NCBI GenBank assembly: GCA_031553195.1
Contig: JAVBLV010000069.1
Span: 1 to 29,782 of the forward strand
Direction: 5' to 3'
Length of the DNA stretch: 29,782 nucleotides
Origin: JAVBLV01 sp031553195
GTDB taxonomy: Bacteria; Bacteroidota; Bacteroidia; Bacteroidales; P3
Shown here: in pieces, positions 1-8,087 of the stretch
Layout: the number at the start of each line of letters is the position of its first letter
Numbering within the stretch: the first letter of the stretch is position 1
Notes under the pieces: model-generated
Database searches by the model: none
What the model was told of the DNA's origin: nothing
What the model saw: the letters and a program-made list of their open reading frames with translations, nothing else
Made by a program: the position numbers and the translations under genes

Positions 1-359
1 AGCGTTTGTTATTTAGGGGTTGGAATAACAGCGTCGACGGGCGAGTTATTTTGTTTAGCCGCAACAAATGATTTTTTAGCATATCTGTCGTCAGCCTTGA
101 CTTTTTGTTTCTTTTGCGTCAAGGCAAAAGAAAGATCACAATGCAGTTTATTACATTCTTACCACTATGATAGAAATATTAAAAATTATCTCCACCTGTT
201 TTTTACACTGATCCGAAGTTATTGAGGAGTTCTTCCTTTATGAATAAAAGTGGAAAAGCCGATAGATATTTTGTATCTATCGGCTTTTAATAAATTAAAA
301 ACAAGATTGTTGAAAGATTTCCCTATTCAATTATTTGACCAATCATAAGATTATATTGC
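1..359. other. Intergenic region at window edge
   Basis: I find no convincing gene in this stretch. It contains an inverted repeat at about 94-130: GCCTTGAC (94-101) pairs with GTCAAGGC (118-125), and an alternative fold pairs CTTTTGC (111-117) with GCAAAAG (124-130). It also contains the strong terminator-like hairpin at 254-288, listed separately. The left part may be the end of a feature cut by the window edge, but no reading frame supports that. Confidence 0.5.
254..288. terminator. Bidirectional hairpin terminator downstream of the dus gene
   Basis: A perfect 15-bp stem (254-268 with 274-288) encloses a 5-nt loop. It starts with AAAA and ends with TTTT, so either strand gives a U-run after the stem. 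It lies about 70 bp beyond the stop codon of the minus-strand dihydrouridine synthase gene, the right place to end that transcript. Confidence 0.75.
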
Positions 360-1304
360 TTATAAACAAAAAGATTCGTCAAACATTCTCTCTGCCGCAA
401 CTTTATATTCTGTCGGCGTTTGTACGGATACGATTTTTTTTAACGCTTCTTCTTGATCAGGAAATGAATATGAGAAATAATACCAGTATTCTTTCATTTT
501 GTTAAGTTTATTTCTCTCGGGAGAAGGCATGGATAGGATTTCTTCAAACAAATTTTGTTCAAATTCTTGAAGTTTCTGCATAGGATTTGGGTAGCGAATT
601 TCTTTCAGAAGATCAGGGAGTAAAGGATTTTTTAAAATGCCTCTCCCAATCATGATCTGAGAAATATTGGGAAAACGTTCTTTGACGGCGTTAAAATCTT
701 CTAAAGTACAAATATCGCCATTAAAGATAACCGGATGTTTCAACAAAGGTAAGCAGGTTTCTAGAGTATCTAAGTGCAATTCTCCTTCATACATTTGAGT
801 TCCTATTCTCGGGTGGATACAAACAGATGCCAGGGGAAAAGCGTTCAATATTGGAATAAGGTTAAAAATTTCGTTCGGATTAGAAAGTCCTAGCCGCATT
901 TTAATAGAAAGTTTGTTGGAAATGCGGCTCAAAACGGTTTCAAGTATTTTCTCAATCTCTTCAGGATAAGGCAACAATCCGGAACCTCTCTTTTTACGCA
1001 TAACCCTGCTAACGGGGCAACCTAAATTCCAATTGATTTCTTCGTAGCCCAGTTGGTAAAGCGTGTCGGCAAGTTGTATGAACAATTCGGGTTCTTTACC
1101 CAATATTTGAGGGATTACTCTTAAAGAGTTTTGATTGCTCTCGGGAAGGACGTCTTTTAGTTTCTTGTAGTTATTTGACAAATCTCCATGCGTTAAGGAA
1201 ATAAATGGAGAAATGGCAATATCTATCGTATTTCCGAATGTTTTAAAGAAAGCTTTTCGAAAAGGTAATCCGGTAAGTCCTTGTAAAGGAGCAAGGTAAA
1301 TCAT
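360..1304 (-). CDS. tRNA-dihydrouridine synthase family protein
   Basis: Predicted FMN-dependent enzyme reducing specific uridines in tRNA to dihydrouridine in the cytoplasm. Numbered from the ATG at 1304, the protein has 314 residues, the usual size of the Dus family. It opens with the family's FMN-binding start MIYLAPLQGLTGLPFR. NWNLGCPVSRV (about 91-101) carries the catalytic Cys at about 96 and is followed by the basic and Gly segment KKRGSGLL. Near the end MIGRGILKNP matches the phosphate-binding GRG/A motif. An upstream in-frame ATG at 1349 would add 15 residues before the conserved start, so 1304 is preferred. It follows rarA on the same strand with a short AT-rich repeat between them, so they may be cotranscribed. 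Which Dus subfamily and tRNA position it serves cannot be read from the sequence. Confidence 0.9.
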   Translation of the reverse strand: MIYLAPLQGLTGLPFRKAFFKTFGNTIDIAISPFISLTHGDLSNNYKKLKDVLPESNQNSLRVIPQILGKEPELFIQLADTLYQLGYEEINWNLGCPVSRVMRKKRGSGLLPYPEEIEKILETVLSRISNKLSIKMRLGLSNPNEIFNLIPILNAFPLASVCIHPRIGTQMYEGELHLDTLETCLPLLKHPVIFNGDICTLEDFNAVKERFPNISQIMIGRGILKNPLLPDLLKEIRYPNPMQKLQEFEQNLFEEILSMPSPERNKLNKMKEYWYYFSYSFPDQEEALKKIVSVQTPTEYKVAAERMFDESFCL

Positions 1305-1341
1305 TGGAATATCCACAATAAAATGAAAAGTTAGGAATGAA

Positions 1342-1370
1342 AAATTCAATCCTTCAATAATTCAATTTTC
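1342..1370. repeat. Short AT-rich TTCAAT-type repeat
   Basis: Degenerate iterations of TTCAAT/TTCAATAA between rarA and the dus gene, overlapping the rarA stop by two bases. The same word family recurs at 4235-4276, 4631-4679 and 11561-11599, always between genes. Confidence 0.5.
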
Positions 1371-2628
1371 AGTACCCGTACTTATTTTTCCAAAGCATTT
1401 TTAACCAACTTCTTATATTGTTTTCCTTCTGGTTATTTCCGGGTTCGTATATTTTTTTCCCACTCAGTTCTTTCGGAAGAAAGTCTTGTTCTGCAAAATT
1501 GTTCTCGAAGCTATGGGCATAAAGGTAATCTTTTCCATAACCAATGTCTTTCATCAATTTAGTGGGAGCGTTTCGCAAATGCAAAGGAACAGGCAGATTT
1601 CCTGTCTTCTTCACTTCTCCTAAAGCAGTATCGATAGCCATATAGCTGGAATTGCTTTTTACGGAAGTAGCCAGATAAATAGCCGTTTGAGATAAAATAA
1701 TCCGGCTTTCGGGAAAACCTATTTTATTGACGGCATCGAAACAGGCATTGGCTAAAAGCAATGCATTCGGATTGGCGTTTCCAATATCTTCCGAAGCCAG
1801 GATAAGCATGCGCCGCGCAATAAAAAGAGGATCTTCTCCCGAATCGACCATGCGCGCCAACCAATAAACGGCGGCATTGGGGTCGCTTCCCCTGATAGAT
1901 TTGATAAATGCGGAAATGATATCGTAATGCATTTCTCCGCCTTTGTCATAAACAGATAAATTTTGTTGAACGACCGAGATAACAATTTCGTTGGTAATCT
2001 CAACATCGCCTTGGTATTGGTGCAAGACCAACTCCAGCGCATTTAATAATTTGCGCGCGTCTCCTCCTGAAATACGCAACAGGGCTTCGTTTTCTAATAA
2101 CTTTATCTTCCTCTGACTATTATTTTCCTCGTATCGAATGGCAATATCCAGTAATTTCAGTAAATCGTCTTTATCCAATGATTTCAAAATATACACTTGA
2201 CAGCGAGAGAGTAGGGGAGAGATAACCTCAAAAGAAGGGTTTTCGGTGGTGGCGCCGATTAAAGTAATGATACCTTTTTCTACCGCATTGAGCAATGAAT
2301 CTTGCTGGCTTTTGTTAAAGCGGTGGATTTCATCAATAAATAAAATGGAATTTTCTTCTTGTTTTGCTTTTTCTATTACTTCCCTAACGTCTTTTACTCC
2401 CGAATTAATGGCGCTAAGAATGTGGAAAGGACGGTTAAGGCTTTGGGCAATAATAAAAGCCAAAGTTGTTTTTCCCACTCCCGGAGGCCCCCATAAAATC
2501 ATAGAAGGTATTTTTCCGCTTTGAATGGATTTAGCCAAAATAGCGTCTTTTCCAATCAGGTGTTCCTGCCCTATATAATCATCCAACGACTTGGGGCGCA
2601 ATACTTCTGCCAAAGGAATATTTTGCAT
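1369..2628 (-). CDS. rarA: Replication-associated recombination protein A (AAA+ ATPase)
   Basis: RarA (MgsA) is a clamp-loader-like AAA+ ATPase that acts at stalled replication forks together with SSB and recombination proteins. The 419 residues match the family length. The N-terminus (RPKSLDDYIGQEHL) is typical of RarA/WRNIP1. Walker A GPPGVGKTT lies at about 47-55, Walker B ILFIDEIHRF at about 95-104 and sensor-1 GATTENPSFE at about 124-133. The second half holds the conserved helical and MgsA C-terminal segments, including SDPNAAVYWLARM and the RRMLILASEDIGNANP stretch. The ATG at 2628 sits directly before the conserved start. Several other frames are open inside this gene but are shadows. 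Confidence 0.95.
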   Translation of the reverse strand: MQNIPLAEVLRPKSLDDYIGQEHLIGKDAILAKSIQSGKIPSMILWGPPGVGKTTLAFIIAQSLNRPFHILSAINSGVKDVREVIEKAKQEENSILFIDEIHRFNKSQQDSLLNAVEKGIITLIGATTENPSFEVISPLLSRCQVYILKSLDKDDLLKLLDIAIRYEENNSQRKIKLLENEALLRISGGDARKLLNALELVLHQYQGDVEITNEIVISVVQQNLSVYDKGGEMHYDIISAFIKSIRGSDPNAAVYWLARMVDSGEDPLFIARRMLILASEDIGNANPNALLLANACFDAVNKIGFPESRIILSQTAIYLATSVKSNSSYMAIDTALGEVKKTGNLPVPLHLRNAPTKLMKDIGYGKDYLYAHSFENNFAEQDFLPKELSGKKIYEPGNNQKENNIRSWLKMLWKNKYGY

Positions 2629-2679
2629 GAGATGAAATCTTATATTTGGTTAATGTGTTCGGTACTTTATCTGGACCGT

Positions 2680-2711
2680 AAGACTGTAAGATCATAAGAC
2701 TGTAAGATCGT
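2680..2711. repeat. Tandem 16-bp repeat upstream of rarA
   Basis: Two nearly identical 16-mers stand head to tail, AAGACTGTAAGATCAT (2680-2695) and AAGACTGTAAGATCGT (2696-2711). A degenerate third copy follows and includes an inverted pair, ACAGTAAAA and TTTTACTGT, at about 2715-2754. They lie between the stop of the M1-like gene and the rarA start. Function unknown. Confidence 0.7.
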
Positions 2712-2770
2712 AGGACAGTAAAACTGCAAGATGTCTTACTATTTTACTGTCTTCCGGTCTTACTAAATTC

Positions 2771-4189
2771 TTATTCTGTATCTTCGTCGCCTCCTTTAAT
2801 AATAATTTCTATGGGTTCATTCTCATCTTCACTCTCTGTTTGTATTTCTTCTTCTTCGGGCGACGATTCGGAAACAATAGGCGGCGCCGGAGTTCCGGTA
2901 GTGGTAAGCCAGTTATTTATTTGATTAAAAAGATAACCTTCCACGTTGTCATAATTTTGCACCATTTCTACGAACTTCTCATAGGTAAGAATTTTGCCGT
3001 TGTAAGATTGATATAAGTCTCTGAAGAAATCTTTCCAGATATCGTCTCCTAATATAACCGTCATATAATAAGTAACAACAACTCCTTTTAAATGAACGAC
3101 AGTCTGGCTATTTTCTTCCCTCATAGAAAAAACGTCGGTGAGCGGTTTTTCTTCTGTAGGATTATTTTGCGAATTATATTGATCGAGAAGTTTGCTTATT
3201 TCTGCTTCAAATTCTTCTTTGGGTTTGTCTTTAAAAAGTTGGTACAAAGTAAAGAAGTCTTTTATGGAAGAAGACAAGAAACAGTATCCTTTTGAACTGG
3301 GAGAAAACCGGACGCCGTCTCCCCACCATTGCGAAGCGGTTATTTCTTCAAAATTATGCACAGCGTTTTTAAAAGACTTGGTAAAGAAAATTGTGTTTCC
3401 CTGAACTCTCGGTCTTACATCTTCTCCCGGAATTTCGATAAAGTTAAGTTGCAAAAATGGATATTTTCCTAAAAAAGTTTGATAAAACTCAAAGGTTTTT
3501 TCGGTTATTTCCATAATCTTTTTTACCGATGCCGAGTCTATTGATGCAAAACTAAAACTGATTTTGGTTTCTCCTACTTCCGTAACAATTGAATTTTTAT
3601 TTGCTTGTTTGCCGATCATTATTGGAAAAGACATGTCTGTTGCCGTTTGTTGATAATGAGAAGTAGACATGCCGGAAGATTCTTTTTGCGCTTCGCTTTT
3701 TGATCCCTGCACAAGAACCTGATATCCGGCAGGGGCCGTAACGCTCAGTTTAAGTCCTGCATTTACAGATGGCAACAGAGGACACCAATTATTTTCCGAA
3801 CTTAAAAATAAAATATCATTTTGTATGAAATCCTTATTGAGAGGGATGAAATAATCAAAGCTTACCCTGCTTTTCTTTTGTTTTATGTATTCTTTTGGAA
3901 TGTAAATCGTAATTGTATTGTTAGACGGATTTTGCGAAAATTGCGCGACTTGTTTATCAAAATTTATATGTTTGATAATCGAAGAACCGTTTAAGAGTAC
4001 TGCGAAGGCAGGTTTTTCTGTATTGCGCAAAACATCTATTTCTAACTTTACGTCTAATTGATTTTTATCGGCGTTATAAACCAATTGAATGTCGTACTGC
4101 TGTATTTCAATTTCTTTCTCTTGCGCAAAAACGGAAGAAACGCTACCCAAGCCAATAAATAATAATAACGTTTTAAATATAATATTCAT
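2771..4189 (-). CDS. Secreted M1-peptidase-like protein with a degenerate zinc site
   Basis: A 472-residue protein with a clear signal peptide (about 1-22, ending SVFA-Q), so exported to the periplasm or envelope. An N-terminal beta-rich region is followed by a gluzincin-like segment. Around residues 280-290 the sequence FEEITASQWWGD aligns with the M1 aminopeptidase motif HExxHQWWG: QWWG is kept, but the positions for His, Glu and His are Glu282, Ile283 and Ser286. The distal ligand motif (usually W-x-x-E-G-F/A) reads FLSSSIKDF. All zinc ligands therefore appear lost and the protein is probably not a metallopeptidase. The last 35 or so residues are strongly acidic (EEEE and GDEDTE runs), possibly a flexible tail. 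The family assignment rests on this one motif and is an inference. Confidence 0.65.
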   Translation of the reverse strand: MNIIFKTLLLFIGLGSVSSVFAQEKEIEIQQYDIQLVYNADKNQLDVKLEIDVLRNTEKPAFAVLLNGSSIIKHINFDKQVAQFSQNPSNNTITIYIPKEYIKQKKSRVSFDYFIPLNKDFIQNDILFLSSENNWCPLLPSVNAGLKLSVTAPAGYQVLVQGSKSEAQKESSGMSTSHYQQTATDMSFPIMIGKQANKNSIVTEVGETKISFSFASIDSASVKKIMEITEKTFEFYQTFLGKYPFLQLNFIEIPGEDVRPRVQGNTIFFTKSFKNAVHNFEEITASQWWGDGVRFSPSSKGYCFLSSSIKDFFTLYQLFKDKPKEEFEAEISKLLDQYNSQNNPTEEKPLTDVFSMREENSQTVVHLKGVVVTYYMTVILGDDIWKDFFRDLYQSYNGKILTYEKFVEMVQNYDNVEGYLFNQINNWLTTTGTPAPPIVSESSPEEEEIQTESEDENEPIEIIIKGGDEDTE

Positions 4190-4234
4190 ACAGTTTATAC
4201 TTTTGTTAGTTAGATTAGAAGTATTTTACTTTGA

Positions 4235-4276
4235 TCCTTCAATTATTCAATCCTTTAATAATTCGATTCTTCAATT
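4235..4276. repeat. Short AT-rich TTCAAT-type repeat
   Basis: Degenerate tandem words (TTCAATTA, TTCAATCC, TTCGATTC, TTCAATTT) just upstream of the M1-like gene and ending at the stop of the PAS gene. Member of the same intergenic family as 1342-1370, 4631-4679 and 11561-11599. Confidence 0.5.
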
Positions 4277-4611
4277 TATTGCCTAATGAAATGTTTCATC
4301 TCAAAAGGTATTTCCAAAGAAATTTCGACGAATCCCATAAACTCTCCATTTTCATACCAAGGCGTTTGATAGATCATCTTTTTGACGCCGTTTTTTTCTA
4401 TTGTATACACATTTGTTTTGGGATTAGAAAGCATATCGGAAAGCATGTTTTTGGCAGGTTCGGGATGGCAATCCAATACCGATTTCCCAATCAATTCGCC
4501 GCCGCCGGATTTTTCAAAGATTTTTTGAGATTTATCGTTCATCTCTAAAATTTCACCTTCTTTATCGCATACCGTAAAGGCAACGTTAAGCTCTTTTACC
4601 CATTTGTACAT
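4276..4611 (-). CDS. Small single-domain PAS protein
   Basis: A stand-alone PAS domain of 111 residues with no signal peptide, membrane segment or output domain. The segment NVAFTVCDKEGEILEMNDKS (about 9-28) is the PAS core start, followed by ELIGKSVLDCHP, the typical PAS helix-loop with the 'DCHP' ending seen in heme or small-ligand PAS families. The last strands are MIYQTPWYENGEFMGFVEIS. Stand-alone PAS proteins of this kind are common in Bacteroidales. The ligand and partner are unknown. The His in CHP could be a heme ligand but the sequence does not settle it. It lies downstream of the MITE-like element and the helicase gene on the same strand. Confidence 0.8.
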   Translation of the reverse strand: MYKWVKELNVAFTVCDKEGEILEMNDKSQKIFEKSGGGELIGKSVLDCHPEPAKNMLSDMLSNPKTNVYTIEKNGVKKMIYQTPWYENGEFMGFVEISLEIPFEMKHFIRQ

Positions 4612-4630
4612 TGCGTTGATTTTATTGAGT

Positions 4631-4679
4631 GATTGAATAATTGAATGATTGAGTAAATGAATAATTGAATGACCGAATG
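4631..4679. repeat. Short AT-rich GATTGAATAATTGAATGA-type repeat
   Basis: About five degenerate copies of ATTGAAT(G/A)A in a row, directly upstream of the PAS gene start. This is the reverse complement of the TTCAAT words at 1342-1370, 4235-4276 and 11561-11599. Confidence 0.55.
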
Positions 4680-4762
4680 TTTAAAATATAAAAATTTACA
4701 AGTTTGTAAAGTTGAATATCAAATCATTGAATGGTTCGATAATTATTATATCTTCATTCTTA

Positions 4763-4922
4763 GTAACTGTTTAAATTTTTATTGAAAAGATTTTGAGGGA
4801 TAAAAACAACTATTTTGCAGGCGGGATTTTTCAAGAATAGTGGCGCTATTTGGTAAAAATTCCAACAAAAAAGAGCGTTTTTAGATCCAAAATACTTCAT
4901 GGAAAAATTTTTAAACAGTTAC
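4763..4922. mobile_element. MITE-like non-autonomous element with TTA target duplication
   Basis: A 160-bp segment bounded by terminal inverted repeats. The left end begins GTAACTGTTTAAATTTTTA (4763 on) and the right end closes with AAATTTTTAAACAGTTAC (to 4922): the outer 13 bases match perfectly and the match continues after a 2-nt gap. The direct repeat TTA flanks both sides (4760-4762 and 4923-4925). A 3-bp TNA duplication is characteristic of IS5-family, IS1031-type insertions. No transposase ORF is present, so the element would need one supplied in trans. It sits between the stop of the DEAD-box helicase gene and the PAS gene. Confidence 0.7.
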
Positions 4923-4952
4923 TTAGCTCTTCATTTTTCATTTCTTTTTCCC

Positions 4953-6770
4953 TTATCTTCTTTTACGTTCTCTGGTTGAAGAAGATTTATCTTTTCCCTG
5001 TCTTTTTCTATCGTTAGAAAAACTTTTGTTTTCCGAATAATATTTTTTGTCAGAAGAAGATGATCTGCTACGGTCTCTTTCATCCCGTCCATAGCTTTTA
5101 TCCCTCGATTTTCCACTTCCCCTCATCCCTACAGGTTTTGCCAATTCTACGGTAAGCGGTCTCCCCTTGTAAGAGATCCCGTCAAAAGCTTCGATAACTT
5201 CGTCAACATATTGGTTTCCGATATCAATGTATGAAAAAGCGTCCATAATGTCGATTCGTCCAATGTTGATGTCGCGGTTTTGCGTTTGATCATTAATCAA
5301 ACCAATTAAGCGTTGCGGAACAATTTTGTCCCGGTGTCCCAAACTGAAAAACAGACGCGAATAATTCCTGTCGCTTTTACCGCTATTCCGTTCTCTTTCA
5401 CGTTCCCTGCGGTTTGTCCCTTCCTTTTTTGCTTCGCTTTTCTCGTCTACGTTCAAATCGGGAGCAAAGCGGTAATAATCCAAGAAACGGTTGAATTCAG
5501 CAGATACAAAACGACGAATAAGGTCTTCTTTGTCTATCCATTCTAATTTTTTAAATATTTCCGGTAAAAAACCGTCTATTTCATGATAATTGACATTGAT
5601 ATTTTCAATTTTGTCGATCATGTGGAAAAGTTGTTTCTCGCAGACTTCCTTTCCAGTGGGGACTTTGGCTTGGATAAATGTTTTCCCAAGCACTCTTTCT
5701 ATTTGTTTCAATTTCCCTTTTTCACGGAGATTTAAAATAGAAACAGAGATGCCGCTTTTATCAGCGCGTCCTGTTCTTCCGCTTCGGTGATTATATAATT
5801 CAATATCATCCGGAAGGTTATAATTGATGACATGGGTGAGATCGTTTACATCCAATCCCCTCGCCGCCACGTCGGTAGCGACTAGCATTTGTAAATTCCG
5901 GCAACGGAAACGTTTCATCACATGTTCTCTTTGCACTTGCGACAAATCTCCATGTAAAGCGTCGGCATTATAGCCGTCTTTAATCAAAGCGTCAGCTACT
6001 TCCTGGGTTTCGTTCCGCGTACGGCAAAATATGATGGAATAAATATCAGGATAATAATCGGCAATGCGTTTTAGAACCAAATAACGGTCTTTGGCATGCG
6101 CCAAATAATAATAATGTTTTACGTTAGCCGATCCCGAATTCCTTACGCCGATTGTAATTTCGACAGGATTTTCCATGTAACTTCTGGCTATTGTCCCCAC
6201 TTCTTTAGGCATGGTGGCCGAAAAGAGCAAAGTCTTCTTGGTAGCAGGGGTTTCTGATAAAATTCCGTCCAAATCGTCTTTAAAACCCATATCGAGCATT
6301 TCATCGGCTTCGTCGAGGATGGCCCATCTGACGTTTGAAATATCGGCGTACCCCCGTTTCATTAAATCCATCATACGTCCGGGCGTAGCCACAATGATTT
6401 TACTTCCTTTTCTAAGGTCTCTTTTCTGATTTTCTATACTCGCGCCTCCGTATACGGCTGTAATAGAAGCCTGAGGAATATATTTCGAATAATTGGTCAG
6501 GTCTTTGGTAATTTGAAGGCAGAGTTCCCTTGTAGGACAAAGAATCAATACTTCTGTGTTGTTGTTTGTGTAATTTAATTTTTGGATGATGGGAATTCCA
6601 AATGCAGCGGTTTTTCCTGTGCCGGTTTGTGCCAATGCGACCAAATCCGTTTCTTCCAAGAGTAAAACAGGTATTACTTTTTCCTGTACCGGCATAGGTT
6701 TTTCAAATCCTAATTCAGCAATAGCGTCTAATATTCTGCTCTCAACTCCTAATTCTAAAAATGTTGACAT
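4953..6770 (-). CDS. deaD: DEAD-box RNA helicase with RNA-binding C-terminal domain
   Basis: ATP-dependent RNA helicase of the DeaD/CsdA/DbpA group, acting in ribosome assembly or RNA turnover, especially in the cold. Numbered from the ATG at 6770 (605 residues): Q-motif region 4-30, Walker A AQTGTGKT 47-54, PTREL 79-83, DEAD 153-156, SAT 184-186, ARGLD 303-307 and HRSGRTGR 328-335. An Arg/Glu-rich linker (about 441-465) leads to a DbpA-type RRM-like domain (about 470-545), then a basic, Ser-rich tail ending RERKRR. An in-frame ATG at 6800 lies inside the promoter box at 6798-6805, and the family's usual MSTFxELG start begins at 6770, so the shorter form is chosen. deaD is the likely name, but these helicases are hard to tell apart. 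Confidence 0.93.
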   Translation of the reverse strand: MSTFLELGVESRILDAIAELGFEKPMPVQEKVIPVLLLEETDLVALAQTGTGKTAAFGIPIIQKLNYTNNNTEVLILCPTRELCLQITKDLTNYSKYIPQASITAVYGGASIENQKRDLRKGSKIIVATPGRMMDLMKRGYADISNVRWAILDEADEMLDMGFKDDLDGILSETPATKKTLLFSATMPKEVGTIARSYMENPVEITIGVRNSGSANVKHYYYLAHAKDRYLVLKRIADYYPDIYSIIFCRTRNETQEVADALIKDGYNADALHGDLSQVQREHVMKRFRCRNLQMLVATDVAARGLDVNDLTHVINYNLPDDIELYNHRSGRTGRADKSGISVSILNLREKGKLKQIERVLGKTFIQAKVPTGKEVCEKQLFHMIDKIENINVNYHEIDGFLPEIFKKLEWIDKEDLIRRFVSAEFNRFLDYYRFAPDLNVDEKSEAKKEGTNRRERERERNSGKSDRNYSRLFFSLGHRDKIVPQRLIGLINDQTQNRDINIGRIDIMDAFSYIDIGNQYVDEVIEAFDGISYKGRPLTVELAKPVGMRGSGKSRDKSYGRDERDRSRSSSSDKKYYSENKSFSNDRKRQGKDKSSSTRERKRR

Positions 6771-6797
6771 GTAAAAATTTTGATTATAATAAACCTG

Positions 6798-6805
6798 CAA
6801 AGGTA
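6798..6805 (-). promoter_or_regulatory. Bacteroidota -7 promoter box for the helicase gene
   Basis: On the minus strand this reads TACCTTTG followed by C, an exact match to TAnnTTTG. It lies 28 bp upstream of the ATG at 6770. No clear TTTG -33 element is seen at the usual 19-21 bp spacing. Confidence 0.65.
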
Positions 6806-6895
6806 CTAATAAAAAAGCGAAAAACCTTAATGATGAAGGGGTAGAGTTTCGAATAGTTGCTTTTTACAAAACCTGATTTGCAAAAACAGGGCGTT

Positions 6896-8053
6896 TTAAA
6901 ACGAATATTTTAACCTTAAAAAACCCAGTAATGCCTGCGTATCTCCTAAATCGGAGTTCCCAATGGTGGTGAAATACTGCATGATAAACGAAAAGTCGAG
7001 GTTCTTTCCGAGAGAATAATCTACAGAAAGTCCGGCATAACACGATCTTATTTCGACAAAATACATGCCCGAAAGGGATGCCGATAATCGTGGAGTAACA
7101 GGGTAGGAGGCCTGCGCAAAAAGATTCCAGTCGCATATCGACAAGTATTTGGGGGATAGGGGAGCCATGTACAGCGCCAGCAATCCCGCCGTCGAAAAAG
7201 TATTACCAACGTTATTATACAACACTTCGGCTTGCAACATTAACGAGTTTTTGAACATATAGTCTACGCCAACAGAAATGGCGGCTACGCCATTGGTATC
7301 GGTAAAATTTTTGACGGGTTGAAAGTATGAAAATTCTCCGCGAAAGTTAACGCCTTTAAAATCGCCGCTCCAGGCTCCGCCGACAACAATATCCGATTGG
7401 GTAAGCGTTCCGCCCATGATTTGGTAGTCGAAGTTCTTCCAATTCCAATGATGCAATAAGGCCGCCGTAACCTTATCCGAATAATCGACCGATACGGCCA
7501 ATTCTGTAGAGGATGTTTCGCTGTGGTAATAAGTTCCGCGGAAAGCGTCGCAACCGGGACGTTCCACATAATCAAAGTCAAAATAAGAATAAGTATTGAA
7601 GATATCGTTGGGATTCCATACTAATGTTTGTCCCCAATTAATTCTTTGCCGTCCGAGTTTGAGGTTCCATTTATTTTTTTCAAAAGTGACGAAAAGACGG
7701 TCAAAAGTAGTATTCAATAAAACGTCTTTTGAATCGATTATGTTCCACGACATATCTATCCAGCCTTTATCAAAGTCGATACTTTCTGCATAACCGGGTT
7801 GCGAAACCATATTTCCGGCAATCAAACGATTCCGCATACTTGCGTCTATTCGCCAGTATTTGTTAGCTTGAAATCCGAAGTTAAGCCGGTTGTGCAACAG
7901 GTTTTCCCACATCCAAGCGTTATCGGGATTCTGCATAATAAGCGAAGGCATATCGCTCGCATAGCCGGAAGACTCAAATTTCTTTTCTTTTTCCTGTGCT
8001 GAAAGATTGTATGCCGAAAAAAAAAGTATTAATATGAAAACGATTTGTCGCAT
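6896..8053 (-). CDS. Outer-membrane beta-barrel protein of a LolCDE-like transport operon
   Basis: A 385-residue protein with a signal peptide (about 1-19, cut near SAQ). It shows many alternating hydrophobic/polar strands rich in Tyr, Trp and Gly, and a C-terminal Phe (LKYSF), the classic outer-membrane barrel ending. An early region (LKLGRQRINWGQTLVWNPND) resembles porin-like proteins in which a conserved 'GRQ.I.WG' strand precedes the barrel. I do not recognise a named family. It is the last gene of a same-strand set (TetR, LolA-like, two permeases, ATPase), starting 34 bp after the ATPase stop, so it is probably the outer-membrane end of that system. Substrate unknown. Confidence 0.75.
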   Translation of the reverse strand: MRQIVFILILFFSAYNLSAQEKEKKFESSGYASDMPSLIMQNPDNAWMWENLLHNRLNFGFQANKYWRIDASMRNRLIAGNMVSQPGYAESIDFDKGWIDMSWNIIDSKDVLLNTTFDRLFVTFEKNKWNLKLGRQRINWGQTLVWNPNDIFNTYSYFDFDYVERPGCDAFRGTYYHSETSSTELAVSVDYSDKVTAALLHHWNWKNFDYQIMGGTLTQSDIVVGGAWSGDFKGVNFRGEFSYFQPVKNFTDTNGVAAISVGVDYMFKNSLMLQAEVLYNNVGNTFSTAGLLALYMAPLSPKYLSICDWNLFAQASYPVTPRLSASLSGMYFVEIRSCYAGLSVDYSLGKNLDFSFIMQYFTTIGNSDLGDTQALLGFLRLKYSF

Positions 8054-8087
8054 TGATTCTATAAAACTATTCTACTTTTTTCGAAGA

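Noticed and set aside
1752..2042. 96-residue frame inside rarA
   Set aside because: It lies fully inside a strongly conserved gene on the same strand in another frame, with no features of its own.
6864..7136. 90-residue minus-strand frame overlapping the 3' end of the barrel gene
   Set aside because: It lies within and just past the barrel gene in another frame; the barrel ends in the expected C-terminal Phe, so this is a shadow.
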